DNA of 64,000 nucleotides from an uncultured Erythrobacter sp. (GTDB lineage: Bacteria > Pseudomonadota > Alphaproteobacteria > Sphingomonadales > Sphingomonadaceae). Under the pieces are notes generated by a model. The model made no database searches and was not told the DNA's origin. It saw only the letters and a program-made list of their open reading frames with translations. The DNA lies in assembly GCA_947498065.1 (NCBI GenBank), contig CANMIS010000004.1, forward strand, positions 434,001-498,000, given 5' to 3'. Below, piece after piece: positions 18,351 through 26,822 of the stretch (positions within the stretch are counted from its first letter, which is position 1; each line of letters begins with the position of its first letter). A program made the translations under genes and the position numbers.

Positions 18351-19580
18351 ATGACTGAGACCCTTACCGATATCGCGCCAACTGGCGATCTGCTGTCCAA
18401 GTTCGACGACCTCATCCAAACGCGCGAAACCCTGCTCGCAAGCGGTATTGAAGACCCCTTCAATCTCGTCATGGAAAAGGTGCTCTCGCCGACAACTGCG
18501 ATTTGCAATGGACGCGAGACGATCTTGCTCGGCACATACAATTACATGGGAATGACGTTCGATCCGGATGTAATCGATGCGGGCAAGCAAGCCTTGTCCG
18601 ATTACGGTTCAGGCACCACCGGCAGCCGCGTTCTCAATGGCACCTATCAGGGTCACCGGGAATGCGAAGATGCATTGCGCGAATTTTACGCGATGGATCA
18701 CGCGATGGTGTTCTCAACGGGCTATCAGGCCAATCTCGGGATCATCGCTACTCTCGCCGGTAAGGGCGACTACATCGTCCTTGATATCGATAGCCACGCC
18801 TCGATTTGGGATGGCTGCGCGATGGGCAATGCTGAGGTTGTTCCGTTCAAACACAATGATGTCGAAGCGATGGAAAAGCGCCTGCGCCGCATTCCAGAGG
18901 GCGCTGGCAAACTCGTCATCCTCGAAGGCGTCTATTCGATGCTGGGTGACGTTGCCCCGCTAAAAGAAATGGTCGCGATCGCGAAGAGATATGGCGCGAT
19001 GGTGCTGGTCGACGAAGCGCATTCGATGGGCTTTATTGGCAAAAACGGCCGCGGCGTATGCGAAGAGCAAGGCGTGATCGACGATGTCGATTTTGTCATC
19101 GGCACATTTTCAAAAAGCGTTGGAACAGTTGGCGGGTTTTGTGTTTCCAACCACCCCAAATTCGACATTATGCGGCTTGTGTGCCGCCCGTATGTTTTCA
19201 CCGCCAGCCTACCGCCAAGCGTAGTGGCGACGGCTGCGACTTCCATTCGCAAGCTGATGCACGGCGCTAACAAACGCGCGCACCTTTGGGAAAATTCCAA
19301 ACGGCTCCACGGCGGTTTGACCGAACTCGGCTTTCAGCTTGGCACCAGCGAGCCGCAAAGCGCGATCGTGGCTGTGATTATGCCGGATCTGGAGCGCGGT
19401 GCGGCTATGTGGGAAGCGCTGCTCAAAGAAGGGCTTTACGTCAATCTGGCGCGGCCACCGGCGACACCGGCGAACATGACCTTGCTGCGCTGCTCGCTAT
19501 GTGCGGAACACTCGGCGGAAGAAGTCGAGACAGTCCTCGGCATGTTCGAACGCGCCGGCAAGGCGATGGGCATTATCTAA
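18351..19580 (+). CDS. spt: Serine palmitoyltransferase
   Basis: 410 residues of the alpha-oxoamine synthase family. The PLP lysine is K255 in GTFSKSVGTVGG. The stacking and phosphate-binding residues are in DSHASIWDG and VDEAHSMGFIG, and SGTTGSRVLNGTYQGHRE is the conserved N-terminal substrate loop. It condenses L-serine with an acyl thioester to 3-ketodihydrosphingosine, the first step of bacterial sphingolipid synthesis. The adjacent ACP and the Sphingomonadales-like gene set favour this over KBL, AONS or ALAS homologues. The ATG at 18351 is preferred to a TTG two codons earlier. Confidence 0.92.
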   Translation: MTETLTDIAPTGDLLSKFDDLIQTRETLLASGIEDPFNLVMEKVLSPTTAICNGRETILLGTYNYMGMTFDPDVIDAGKQALSDYGSGTTGSRVLNGTYQGHRECEDALREFYAMDHAMVFSTGYQANLGIIATLAGKGDYIVLDIDSHASIWDGCAMGNAEVVPFKHNDVEAMEKRLRRIPEGAGKLVILEGVYSMLGDVAPLKEMVAIAKRYGAMVLVDEAHSMGFIGKNGRGVCEEQGVIDDVDFVIGTFSKSVGTVGGFCVSNHPKFDIMRLVCRPYVFTASLPPSVVATAATSIRKLMHGANKRAHLWENSKRLHGGLTELGFQLGTSEPQSAIVAVIMPDLERGAAMWEALLKEGLYVNLARPPATPANMTLLRCSLCAEHSAEEVETVLGMFERAGKAMGII

Positions 19581-19583
19581 GCA

Positions 19584-20231
19584 CTAAGCGCGCACTTCGG
19601 TTGCGTTGTCGCAGGCGTTCACTTCGCCTTCGTTCTCGCTGCCCGCGAGCTGCGTGAACACCACGAAGCCGCCGACCACCAGAATAACAAAGGCCGTGGT
19701 GACCCAGCCAAGGTATTTGTCGATGACAGCCTTGATCGGCGCTCCGAACAGCTGGAATAGCACGCCGACGATCATGAAGATGAGCGCGCGCCCAGCGATG
19801 GCAGCGAGCGTGAACGTCATTAGGTTCATCTCGATAAAGCCCGCCGTGATTGTCATCAATTTAAACGGAACCGGGGTACCAGCGGCAAAGAAGACGGCCA
19901 GGCCGCCTTGCTCGCGGATGTAGCAAGCCGCGACCGGGAAGCTCTCGGTTAGGCCGAGCACACCGATTACCCAAGAGCCGACGGCGTCGTACAGAAAGTA
20001 TCCGATTGCATAACCGAACAATCCGCCAAGCACCGATGAGACCGTGGCGACAATCGCAAAACGGATCGCTTTCTTCGGCTCAGCAAGACACATCAGGCCA
20101 AGCAGCGGGTGCGGCGGAATTGGAAAGAAGCTCGATTCGATGAAGCAGAAGAACGCCAGCCACCACACAGCCTTTGGGTGAGCGGCCTTGTCCATGGTCC
20201 AATTGTAGAGACCGCGCAGCAATTTCATCAT
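19584..20231 (-). CDS. YqaA-type DedA/VTT family membrane protein
   Basis: 215 residues with about five hydrophobic helices. The VTT-domain signature is seen in FIESSFFPIPPHPLLGLM and, after the central helices, in AAGTPVPFKLMTITAGFIEMN. YqaA/DedA proteins are inner-membrane proteins related to lipid scramblases and flippases; the precise substrate is not known. It is convergent with spt with a three-base gap. Adjacent ATGs at 20231 and 20228 are equally possible starts. Confidence 0.85.
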   Translation of the reverse strand: MMKLLRGLYNWTMDKAAHPKAVWWLAFFCFIESSFFPIPPHPLLGLMCLAEPKKAIRFAIVATVSSVLGGLFGYAIGYFLYDAVGSWVIGVLGLTESFPVAACYIREQGGLAVFFAAGTPVPFKLMTITAGFIEMNLMTFTLAAIAGRALIFMIVGVLFQLFGAPIKAVIDKYLGWVTTAFVILVVGGFVVFTQLAGSENEGEVNACDNATEVRA

Positions 20232-20337
20232 GAGCTTGGGTGTCTTTCGCCAGTTCGCGCCCGAGTGATCACCAGCGCTTAGCCGCGCCCTAGACAGGAC
20301 GCAACTGAGATTAAATAACCTATTTGGTACTTTTATA

Positions 20338-20366
20338 TTGACATTGTCACGATCATTGGTTAGAAG
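20338..20366 (+). promoter_or_regulatory. Candidate sigma-70 promoter ahead of the GTA remnant
   Basis: A perfect TTGACA at 20338-20343 is followed after 17 bases by TAGAAG at 20361-20366. Transcription would start near 20373, 120 bases before the first GTA remnant gene. The surrounding bases (20310-20340) are AT-rich, unlike the rest of the window. Confidence 0.45.
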
Positions 20367-20403
20367 AAGTCAACATCGCGATAGTGTGAGTCGAAACGAG
20401 GGG

Positions 20404-20419
20404 CTGAGACAAACCTCAG
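20404..20419 (+). repeat. Small hairpin in the GTA remnant leader
   Basis: CTGAG, loop ACAAAC, CTCAG: a perfect five-pair stem between the candidate promoter and the first gene. There is no U-run behind it, so it is not an intrinsic terminator. Confidence 0.4.
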
Positions 20420-20492
20420 ACCAGCTCCCGCGACTTTCCTATTTCGGCCCCCCTGGCGTTTCAGCTTCAGCCGGGCCGAGCGGAGACCAAAG

Positions 20493-20954
20493 ATGCCAGA
20501 CAACTTACGGTCGGATGACCCCGGCCAGGAAAAACGCCCGCGGATAAACTCGCGTTGGCGCGACCGGTTCATTGAGCGCCTCGCGCAATCCTCAAACGTC
20601 AGTCGCTCTGCTGAATTTGCCGGCGTGTCGAACAGTTATGTCTACCGCGCCCGGGCCAACGAGCCAGAGTTTGCCCAGCGCTGGCTCGCCGCATTATGGG
20701 AAGGGTATGAGCATTTGGAAATGGAAGTCCTTCGCCGACTGCGTGAAGGCGACCTGCAAACAGATGATGCGACAAAGTACGACTTTGCCAACGCCATTCG
20801 CCTGCTGAACGCGCACCGCGACAATGCCGCCAGAGCGCAAGCGGAGCAGCGCAATGTAAGCGCCGCCGAAATTCGCGGATCGATCGATCGCAAGGTGGAG
20901 GAGATCCGGCTCAGAATACAGCAGGAGCGGACCCGAGAAGCGAAAAGTTCGTGA
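20493..20954 (+). CDS. GTA small-terminase-like protein (gp1 position)
   Basis: 153 residues. A helix-turn-helix-like segment at about residues 32-55 (SNVSRSAEFAGVSNSYVYRAR) is followed by helices (FAQRWLAALWEGYEHLEMEVLRRLREG) and a charged C-terminal coiled coil, as in phage/GTA small terminase subunits. It lies immediately before the terminase large-subunit N-terminus, the usual place of GTA gp1. The terminase function is inferred from position and helix pattern. The start is supported by GGAG eight bases upstream, and the stop overlaps the next start (GTGA). Confidence 0.65.
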   Translation: MPDNLRSDDPGQEKRPRINSRWRDRFIERLAQSSNVSRSAEFAGVSNSYVYRARANEPEFAQRWLAALWEGYEHLEMEVLRRLREGDLQTDDATKYDFANAIRLLNAHRDNAARAQAEQRNVSAAEIRGSIDRKVEEIRLRIQQERTREAKSS

Positions 20955-21790
20955 TCGAGCAAAATGATTGGCTGGCGACTGCGCCGGCCATGGCGCGCGA
21001 AGAATTGAGCCGCGTGCTCAACGCTCAAGAACGCGCAGAATTTGCCTATCACTGGGGCTTTTTTGCGCGGCTTGCGCAATTGCCGCCCAAAGGCGAGTGG
21101 CGCATCTGGTTGATCCTGGCTGGACGCGGTTTTGGCAAAACCCGCGCGGGCTCGGAATGGGTGCGATCAATCGCTGAAGGCAATTCTCAGGCGCGGATCG
21201 CATTGGTCTCGTCTTCTCTGGCCGAAGCGCGCTCTGTTATGGTTGAGGGAGAAAGCGGAATTATCGCCTGCTGCCCGCCAGAGCGCAGGCCCGTTTTTGA
21301 ACCGTCACTAAGGAGGCTGCGCTTTCCCAACGGGGCGCAAGCGCAGCTGTTCTCAGCCGCGGAACCAGAATTACTAAGAGGACCTCAGCATACCCATGCA
21401 TGTCGCGCAGAATTTTGCGGGCCGGGATGCACCCTGTCTGCGCTCGGACTAACCAGCGTCCAAGAGGTCTCACAAATCGACTTTGACGCCAATCGAGTGT
21501 CCTTCGGCGATCTTTCCTACGATCTCTACATAGATGGAAAGCTCCGGTTCTTAAGTGGGCCTCAAACCGGACTAACCTTCGGAATCGTAAGCGCGGATCC
21601 ACAGGGTCTAATTCTAGACCGCGCCCTATCCGAGGGCACTCAATTGGGCACACGCGCAGAATTGCTCGAGGGCTGCGACCACACTTTGGCAACATGCGCC
21701 GGACGCTTTAGCAATGCCGCTAACTTTCGCGGTGAGCCGTTTCTGCCAGGTAACGATCTCTTGTCGCGCTATGGTAAACCGACCGAATGA
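20951..21790 (+). CDS. Chimeric GTA gene: large terminase N-terminus fused to DUF2163 tail protein C-terminus
   Basis: 279 residues in one open frame. Residues 1-146 are the start of a GTA/phage large terminase: Walker A-like GRGFGKT at 58-64, the SSSLAEARSVMVEGESGI region, and AAEPELLRGPQ, which in complete terminases precedes the Walker B segment. Residues ~147-279 instead read HACRAEFCGPGCTLSA and later GCDHTLATCAGRFSNAANFRGEPFLPG, the typical C-terminus of DUF2163 (GTA gp13). The switch falls near base 21388. The ATPase Walker B and the nuclease domain are missing, so DNA packaging is impossible. The most direct explanation is an in-frame deletion of the genes in between. It overlaps both neighbours (GTGA, ATGA). 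Confidence 0.85.
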   Translation: MIEQNDWLATAPAMAREELSRVLNAQERAEFAYHWGFFARLAQLPPKGEWRIWLILAGRGFGKTRAGSEWVRSIAEGNSQARIALVSSSLAEARSVMVEGESGIIACCPPERRPVFEPSLRRLRFPNGAQAQLFSAAEPELLRGPQHTHACRAEFCGPGCTLSALGLTSVQEVSQIDFDANRVSFGDLSYDLYIDGKLRFLSGPQTGLTFGIVSADPQGLILDRALSEGTQLGTRAELLEGCDHTLATCAGRFSNAANFRGEPFLPGNDLLSRYGKPTE

Positions 21791-22209
21791 CACGCGCGCT
21801 TCTGCTCGCCGAAGCAGCTGCATCTTTCGTAGGCGCGCCCTTTAGGCTCCACGGACGTGACCCGGCAAGCGGCATAGACTGCATTGGCCTTTTGGGCTGC
21901 AGCTTGCGCAAAGCGGGTGTAAATCACCAGCTTCCAATCGGCTACAAACTGCGCAATGAAAGCGCCGACCCTTGGCTAGTCTGTGCATCATTATCTGGGC
22001 TCAGCGAAATTTGCGACACCATCAAGGCGGGCGATGTCCTTCTCGTAAGCCCATCTCCTGGCCAGTTTCACATTATGATCGCTGAGCATTCGGCAAGCTT
22101 CATTCATGCTCACATCGGCTTCCAACGCGTAATTCGGGAGCCCGCACCAGCGAGCATTTCGCTCATCAAGCACTGGCGACTTGAACCTGAAACCCAAGGA
22201 AAAACCTGA
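21787..22209 (+). CDS. GTA NlpC/P60-type peptidase (gp14-like)
   Basis: 140 residues. The NlpC/P60 nucleophile is C32 in SGIDCIGLLG and the catalytic His is H95 in PGQFHIMIAEH, so the active site looks intact. In GTAs and phages the protein sits at the tail tip and cuts peptidoglycan cross-bridges during DNA entry. The start overlaps the chimera stop (ATGA) and the stop overlaps the next ATG (TGATG), so translation is coupled. It keeps its frame although the capsid genes are gone. Confidence 0.85.
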   Translation: MTRALLLAEAAASFVGAPFRLHGRDPASGIDCIGLLGCSLRKAGVNHQLPIGYKLRNESADPWLVCASLSGLSEICDTIKAGDVLLVSPSPGQFHIMIAEHSASFIHAHIGFQRVIREPAPASISLIKHWRLEPETQGKT

Positions 22210-24380
22210 TGGCAACGCTTCTCCTCACAGCAGTGGGAACGGCTATTGGTGGTCCGGTTGGTGGCGCAATTGGCGCACTTATCGGTCAGCAAGCCGACCA
22301 AGCAATATTCGGTTCTGGAACCATAGAGGGACCTCGCCTCAAAGAACTTTCAGTGACCACATCAAGCTATGGGCAGCCTATTGCTCGGGTCTTTGGGCGC
22401 ATGCGAGTGCCCGGAACCGTGATTTGGTCCACCGACTTAATCGAGAGCGCCGAGAAAAGAGGCGGAGGCAAAGGTCGGCCTTCGACCAAGACTTTCAGCT
22501 ATTCTGCCTCATTTGCTGTGGCCTTGAGCAGCCTGCCAGTGTCCTCACTAGGTCGGATCTGGGCCGATGGTGAACTGCTGAGAGGCGCAGCCGGGGACCT
22601 GAAAACTGAGGGCATTCTCAGGTTCTATGATGGCCACGGGGATGATCCTGTCGACCCGATCATTGCAGCTGACAGGGGCAGCTCTGCGCCAGCTTTTAGA
22701 GACTGCGCTTACGTCGTTTTTGAAGACCTGCAATTGGCTGACTTTGGCAATCGTATTCCGGCGCTCACTTTTGAGATCATGGCGGAGAGCCCTACGTCCG
22801 TTGCACTTAACGACATTGTCCCTCAGGCGATCTCTGGCGGATCAACTCAAACCCTGCATCATTTGCGGGGGTTTGCTGATGAAGGTGGACCGTTGGCATC
22901 ATCTCTATCGGCACTGAACCGAATTTTCCCGCTTTCTTGCGTGACGAGGGCCAGCGGATTTAGTCTCGCTCAAGTCGAAAACTCTGAGCCGGAGCTTTTC
23001 ACCCTTCCTCCAGAGGTTAGCCATTCGGACGAAGAGCAGCGAAACAGGCGAAGGGCCGAGAGGTTCGCGCAAGAACCGTTCGCGCTACGTTATTACGACG
23101 AAAACCGCGACTACCAGCCCGGCGTCCAACGGGCGATCGGTTCAAAGCCGAATGGCCGTGAGGCAATGATCGACATTCCGGCTACTATGCGTGCGGATGG
23201 CGCTCGCGAGCTCGCGAATATGAACGCAAACCGAGTAAGGTGGCAAAACGAGCAATTGACTTGGCAAACGGCTGATCTTGACCCTGCGATGGAACCTGGG
23301 TCACTCGTAAGGATCCCCGATATGCCTGGACGATGGCTCGTCAAGGGGTGGGAATGGTTTGATCGGGGCGTTGAACTGAATTTGGAAAGACTGGCACCGG
23401 AGCTAGCTGGAAACGTTTCCTCCGATGCAGGCTCCGCGAACACTCCCGATGATGAGCTCGTTGGCCCAACTCTCCTGAGCCTGTTTGAAGTACCCTCCGA
23501 TGGAACGAGTTCTTCTTCTGAACCACTAATATTGGCAGCGGCCTCATCAGCAACGTCAAGCTGGAAGGGTGCAGCTTTGTTTGTTGAGCGGGCGGGAGGT
23601 CTTGTCCCAATCGGCTCTGCGGGTTCACGGCGAGCTGTTTCCGGGGTCATTGTCGATAGCCTCGGGCCATCCAATGCTACCCATTTCGAAGCCGGCTCAT
23701 CAATGCTGATTGATCTTCCCGATGATGACCTTTCTTTCTCTGAAACCACAATTGCCGGGCTAGCGCATGGCGAGAACCGCGTTCTTGTTGGTGGCGAAGT
23801 CTTACAATTTCTGTCCGCCGAGGTGGTGAGCCCAGGAAGATGGCAGCTCTCGGGGCTGCTGCGTGGCAGGGGCGGGACAGAGAATGCCGCGCAAAATGGT
23901 CATGGGCCCGGCACTCCAGTGATCTTGCTCGATGAGAGGCTAACCGCGCTCGACCCTTCTGAAGTCCCATCCAACGCCAGCACTAGGATCGCGGCAATCG
24001 GCCTCGGTGACGATGAGCCAGTGTTTGCGGATCTTTCTAATTCAGGGCTTTCGAGACGACCTTTGACGCCCGTCCACCCCCGCCGATCCATAATAGATGA
24101 TGGAGTTTGGCACTTTTGCTGGACGCGGCGCGCTCGGGGCCAGTGGCTGTGGGAAGATCTGGTCGACACTCCATTCGTCGAAGAACGAGAGGCCTATCTT
24201 ATTGGGTTTGGCCCAACTGACGATCCGTTTCGTTCTTGGGAAACTACTGAACCGGAGATCAGTTTTTCGGAAGCTGAGCGAAGCGGACTGGTAGCAGATT
24301 TCGGCCCACAAGAATTCTGGGTCAAACAGATCGGAACGTTTTCGAACTCGCCAGCAATCCATCTGGCAACACTTTCCTAA
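22209..24380 (+). CDS. GTA/phage tail baseplate or host-specificity protein (gp15-like)
   Basis: 723 residues. The N-terminus has the glycine-rich AIGGPVGGAIGALIG (residues 12-26), then TSSYGQPIARVFGRMRVPGTVIW (52-73), typical of GTA gp15 tail proteins. The C-terminal half has the GENRVLVGGEVLQFLSAEVV and LLRGRGGTE blocks of this family. The R. capsulatus gp15 is about 1,300 residues with a TIM-barrel part that is not evident here; this may be lineage-typical or a further loss. By family it would contact the host surface at the tail tip. Confidence 0.8.
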   Translation: MATLLLTAVGTAIGGPVGGAIGALIGQQADQAIFGSGTIEGPRLKELSVTTSSYGQPIARVFGRMRVPGTVIWSTDLIESAEKRGGGKGRPSTKTFSYSASFAVALSSLPVSSLGRIWADGELLRGAAGDLKTEGILRFYDGHGDDPVDPIIAADRGSSAPAFRDCAYVVFEDLQLADFGNRIPALTFEIMAESPTSVALNDIVPQAISGGSTQTLHHLRGFADEGGPLASSLSALNRIFPLSCVTRASGFSLAQVENSEPELFTLPPEVSHSDEEQRNRRRAERFAQEPFALRYYDENRDYQPGVQRAIGSKPNGREAMIDIPATMRADGARELANMNANRVRWQNEQLTWQTADLDPAMEPGSLVRIPDMPGRWLVKGWEWFDRGVELNLERLAPELAGNVSSDAGSANTPDDELVGPTLLSLFEVPSDGTSSSSEPLILAAASSATSSWKGAALFVERAGGLVPIGSAGSRRAVSGVIVDSLGPSNATHFEAGSSMLIDLPDDDLSFSETTIAGLAHGENRVLVGGEVLQFLSAEVVSPGRWQLSGLLRGRGGTENAAQNGHGPGTPVILLDERLTALDPSEVPSNASTRIAAIGLGDDEPVFADLSNSGLSRRPLTPVHPRRSIIDDGVWHFCWTRRARGQWLWEDLVDTPFVEEREAYLIGFGPTDDPFRSWETTEPEISFSEAERSGLVADFGPQEFWVKQIGTFSNSPAIHLATLS

Positions 24381-24400
24381 AAAATTGATGGAGTCCCACT

Positions 24401-24850
24401 ATGCCGACAGCCGCTTCTTTTCCGGCAACGACCTCAAATTACTCATTGCCCTTGCTCTTTTCAGGTCAAGCGCAAAAGGAATTCTTCGCCAACGAAGCGT
24501 TCTCTTTGATTGATAGCCTATTGCCGAAAACAGTTCTCGGCGTTCAAGATACGCCTCCAACCACACCTAGTACGGGCGACGTCTATGTAGTCGGTGCTGG
24601 TTCAGATGAATGGATCGGCCAGGATAATGGTTTGGCTATTTTCCTGAATAATTCTTGGCATTTTGTGCCAGCAACGCCCGGTATGATGGTATTCAACCAA
24701 GATACGAACCAAATCATGCTCTTCTCGTCCGCTTGGGCGAGCGCGGCCGAACCGATCTTGCCCCAAGGTGGCAGCGTTGTGGATGCAGAGGCTCGAATCA
24801 TGCTCGCTGAGATCGTCGATGTCCTAAAGGCGGTTGGTATTCTTGCATGA
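24401..24850 (+). CDS. DUF2793 domain-containing protein (GTA-associated)
   Basis: 149 residues. The DUF2793 core is recognised in LPLLFSGQAQKEFFANEAF, the PSTGDVYVVGAG turn and WHFVPATPGMMVFNQDTN. This family is found right behind GTA tail genes in many alphaproteobacteria and is thought to belong to the tail or fibre, though its role is unproven. GGAG precedes the ATG. It is the last gene of the remnant; the next gene begins 187 bases later with its own ribosome site. Confidence 0.85.
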   Translation: MPTAASFPATTSNYSLPLLFSGQAQKEFFANEAFSLIDSLLPKTVLGVQDTPPTTPSTGDVYVVGAGSDEWIGQDNGLAIFLNNSWHFVPATPGMMVFNQDTNQIMLFSSAWASAAEPILPQGGSVVDAEARIMLAEIVDVLKAVGILA

Positions 24851-25037
24851 AGCTCAAACGGAGCTCTTGCACGCTACGCAACTGCCACAAGATATGACGA
24901 AGCCTGCCTTTTTTGGGACCAGCTCCGCCAATAGCGACTTTAATGCAACAGTTTGATCGATTGATTGCTTGCCACGGGTAAAGGGAAAAGTTAGAGAGTG
25001 CGCTGCTCCAAATAACGCTAAAAAGGGGATTATTGGA

Positions 25038-26168
25038 ATGCGCAAACTCGTCATAGGATTGGCGATGGCTTCAACGGCGCTCGCAGCGCCTGCTACGGCT
25101 CGTGATGGGCAGTGGTACATCCAAGGCGATGGTGGAGCCATGCTCGTCGAAGATATCGAATTCGACGTAAATGGAACTTCAGATGCGGTAGGTACTGATT
25201 ATAATTCAGGTTATGACTTTGGTGCTGCTGTAGGTTACGACTTCGGAGCCTTTCGCTTAGAAGCTGAAGCGAGTTATCGAGCTGCAGATCTCGATAGTCT
25301 CTCGGTCGGTGCATTGGGCATTGCGGGTGAAAGTACCACTGCTCTTGCGAGCAATGGCGCATTTCCAGCTGCTGGCGAAATGAACGCGCTCAGCTTTATG
25401 CTGAACGGTTTGCTTGATTTCGGATCTGATGACGGCGTCCAAGCATTTGCTGGTGGCGGTGTTGGAGTCGCACGGGTCGATCTTGACGGAACAGTTGCTT
25501 CGAATGGCCCTGGCGCTTTCAACGACTCTGACACTGGCCTGGCTTGGCAAGTACTCGCTGGCGTCCGCGCACCACTGAATGATAGCTGGGATATCGGATT
25601 GAAATATCGATATTTCAATGCGGTAAACGTTGACATCGTCGACACGCTGGGTTCACAATATGAAACGGACGTAAGCACGCACTCGATCCTCGGTTCGATC
25701 ACTTACAACTTCGGCGGCGACGTGGCACCACCACCACCGCCACCACCGCCGCCTGCACCGCCGGCGCCACCACCGCCACCACCGCCACCTGCACCGCCTG
25801 CACCTGCTGCGGCTCCATGTAACACTGGCCCATACATCGTGTTCTTCGATTGGGATGAATCAGTGATTACACCCGAGGCGGCAACGATCTTGGATAGCGC
25901 GGTTACCGCCTATGCTGATTGTGGTTCGGCGAATGTTATGCTTGCAGGCCACACTGACCGTTCGGGCAGCGTGACTTACAACATGGCTCTGGCTGAGCGT
26001 CGTAACGCTTCGGTTCGTGGCTACCTTGCTGGCCGGGGTGTTCCTGAAGGACGCATCACTGGTGAAGCATTTGGCGAATCGCAGCCTCGCGTGCCCACCG
26101 CAGACGGTGTTCGCGAACTGCAAAACCGCCGCGTAGAAGTGACTTACGGCCCGGGTTCGGGCATGTAA
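25038..26168 (+). CDS. OmpA family outer membrane protein
   Basis: 376 residues. A signal peptide (about residues 1-22, ending APATA) is followed by an eight-strand OmpA-like barrel to about residue 230. Next is a linker of almost only Pro and Ala (about 30 residues), then an OmpA_C peptidoglycan-binding domain with LAGHTDRSGS and LQNRRVEVTY. It anchors the outer membrane to the wall. The ATG at 25038 has GGGGA upstream; an in-frame start 23 codons earlier has none and would precede the signal peptide. An intrinsic terminator follows at 26197. Confidence 0.93.
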   Translation: MRKLVIGLAMASTALAAPATARDGQWYIQGDGGAMLVEDIEFDVNGTSDAVGTDYNSGYDFGAAVGYDFGAFRLEAEASYRAADLDSLSVGALGIAGESTTALASNGAFPAAGEMNALSFMLNGLLDFGSDDGVQAFAGGGVGVARVDLDGTVASNGPGAFNDSDTGLAWQVLAGVRAPLNDSWDIGLKYRYFNAVNVDIVDTLGSQYETDVSTHSILGSITYNFGGDVAPPPPPPPPPAPPAPPPPPPPPAPPAPAAAPCNTGPYIVFFDWDESVITPEAATILDSAVTAYADCGSANVMLAGHTDRSGSVTYNMALAERRNASVRGYLAGRGVPEGRITGEAFGESQPRVPTADGVRELQNRRVEVTYGPGSGM

Positions 26169-26196
26169 TCGCGACTAACGCCGATAAATTGAAAAG

Positions 26197-26226
26197 AGGG
26201 GTCGGCACAGTCCGGCCCCTTTTTTT
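26197..26226 (+). terminator. Rho-independent terminator after the OmpA-family gene
   Basis: A nine-pair stem (AGGGGTCGG / CCGGCCCCT, one G-U pair) with loop CACAGT is followed by seven T. It lies 29 bases after the stop codon. Confidence 0.92.
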
Positions 26227-26253
26227 GCCAAAATTTCCAGTCTGGAACCTGAT

Positions 26254-26814
26254 ATGCCTCGCCTCATCCCTACCGCCTTGCTCTTCTCTTGCCTTGCGCT
26301 GAGTGCATGTGGCTCTGGTCCAGAGAGCTCAAGCACCACCCCAGATACTAAAGAGGCTCAACCGGACCAAGTTGCTGCCGCGAAGCTACTCAAGGCTGGC
26401 GGTGATGAAGTGGGCTCAGTGCAGCTGATCAAGCAATCCAACGCCCTCTCTGTTGAATTGGTGGTCGAGAGTCTTGAACCTGGAGAGCGAGCTTTTCACC
26501 TCCACACAGCGGGCGTTTGCGATGGGCCCGATTTCAAGACAGCAGGCGGGCACCTCAATCCATTCGAGAAAACTCATGGCTCGCAAAGTGAGGGCGGAGC
26601 ACATCTTGGTGACCTCCCTAACCTGATCATCGAAGACCGATCACCATTCGAAACATCGTTTCAGCTATCTGGTACCGCGGACGAATTGCTTCCGCTCATC
26701 TTCGACGAGGACGGCACAGCAGTCATGATACATGCCGGCCCAGACGATTATGTCAGCGACCCTGCAGGTGCAGCTGGACCACGCATTGCTTGCGGTGTGC
26801 TCGTCAAGGAATAG
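26254..26814 (+). CDS. sodC: Cu/Zn superoxide dismutase, lipoprotein
   Basis: 186 residues. The lipobox ends LSAC19, so the enzyme should be lipid-anchored in the periplasm. All metal ligands of SodC are visible: H82 and H84 (FHLHTAG), H100 (GGHLNP), H108 (THGS), H117 and D120 (AHLGDL) and H160 (MIHAGPDD). C89 and C180 can form the structural disulfide, and R177 matches the active-site Arg. It dismutates superoxide from outside the cytoplasm. It starts 28 bases after the OmpA terminator, so it probably has its own promoter. Confidence 0.92.
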   Translation: MPRLIPTALLFSCLALSACGSGPESSSTTPDTKEAQPDQVAAAKLLKAGGDEVGSVQLIKQSNALSVELVVESLEPGERAFHLHTAGVCDGPDFKTAGGHLNPFEKTHGSQSEGGAHLGDLPNLIIEDRSPFETSFQLSGTADELLPLIFDEDGTAVMIHAGPDDYVSDPAGAAGPRIACGVLVKE

Positions 26815-26822
26815 ACGGCGGT

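Noticed and set aside
20951..21790. Reading the chimeric gene as an ordinary terminase of unusual length
   Set aside because: Its second half carries the DUF2163 C-terminal blocks (CRAEFCGPGC, GCDHTLATCAGRF), which do not occur in terminases.
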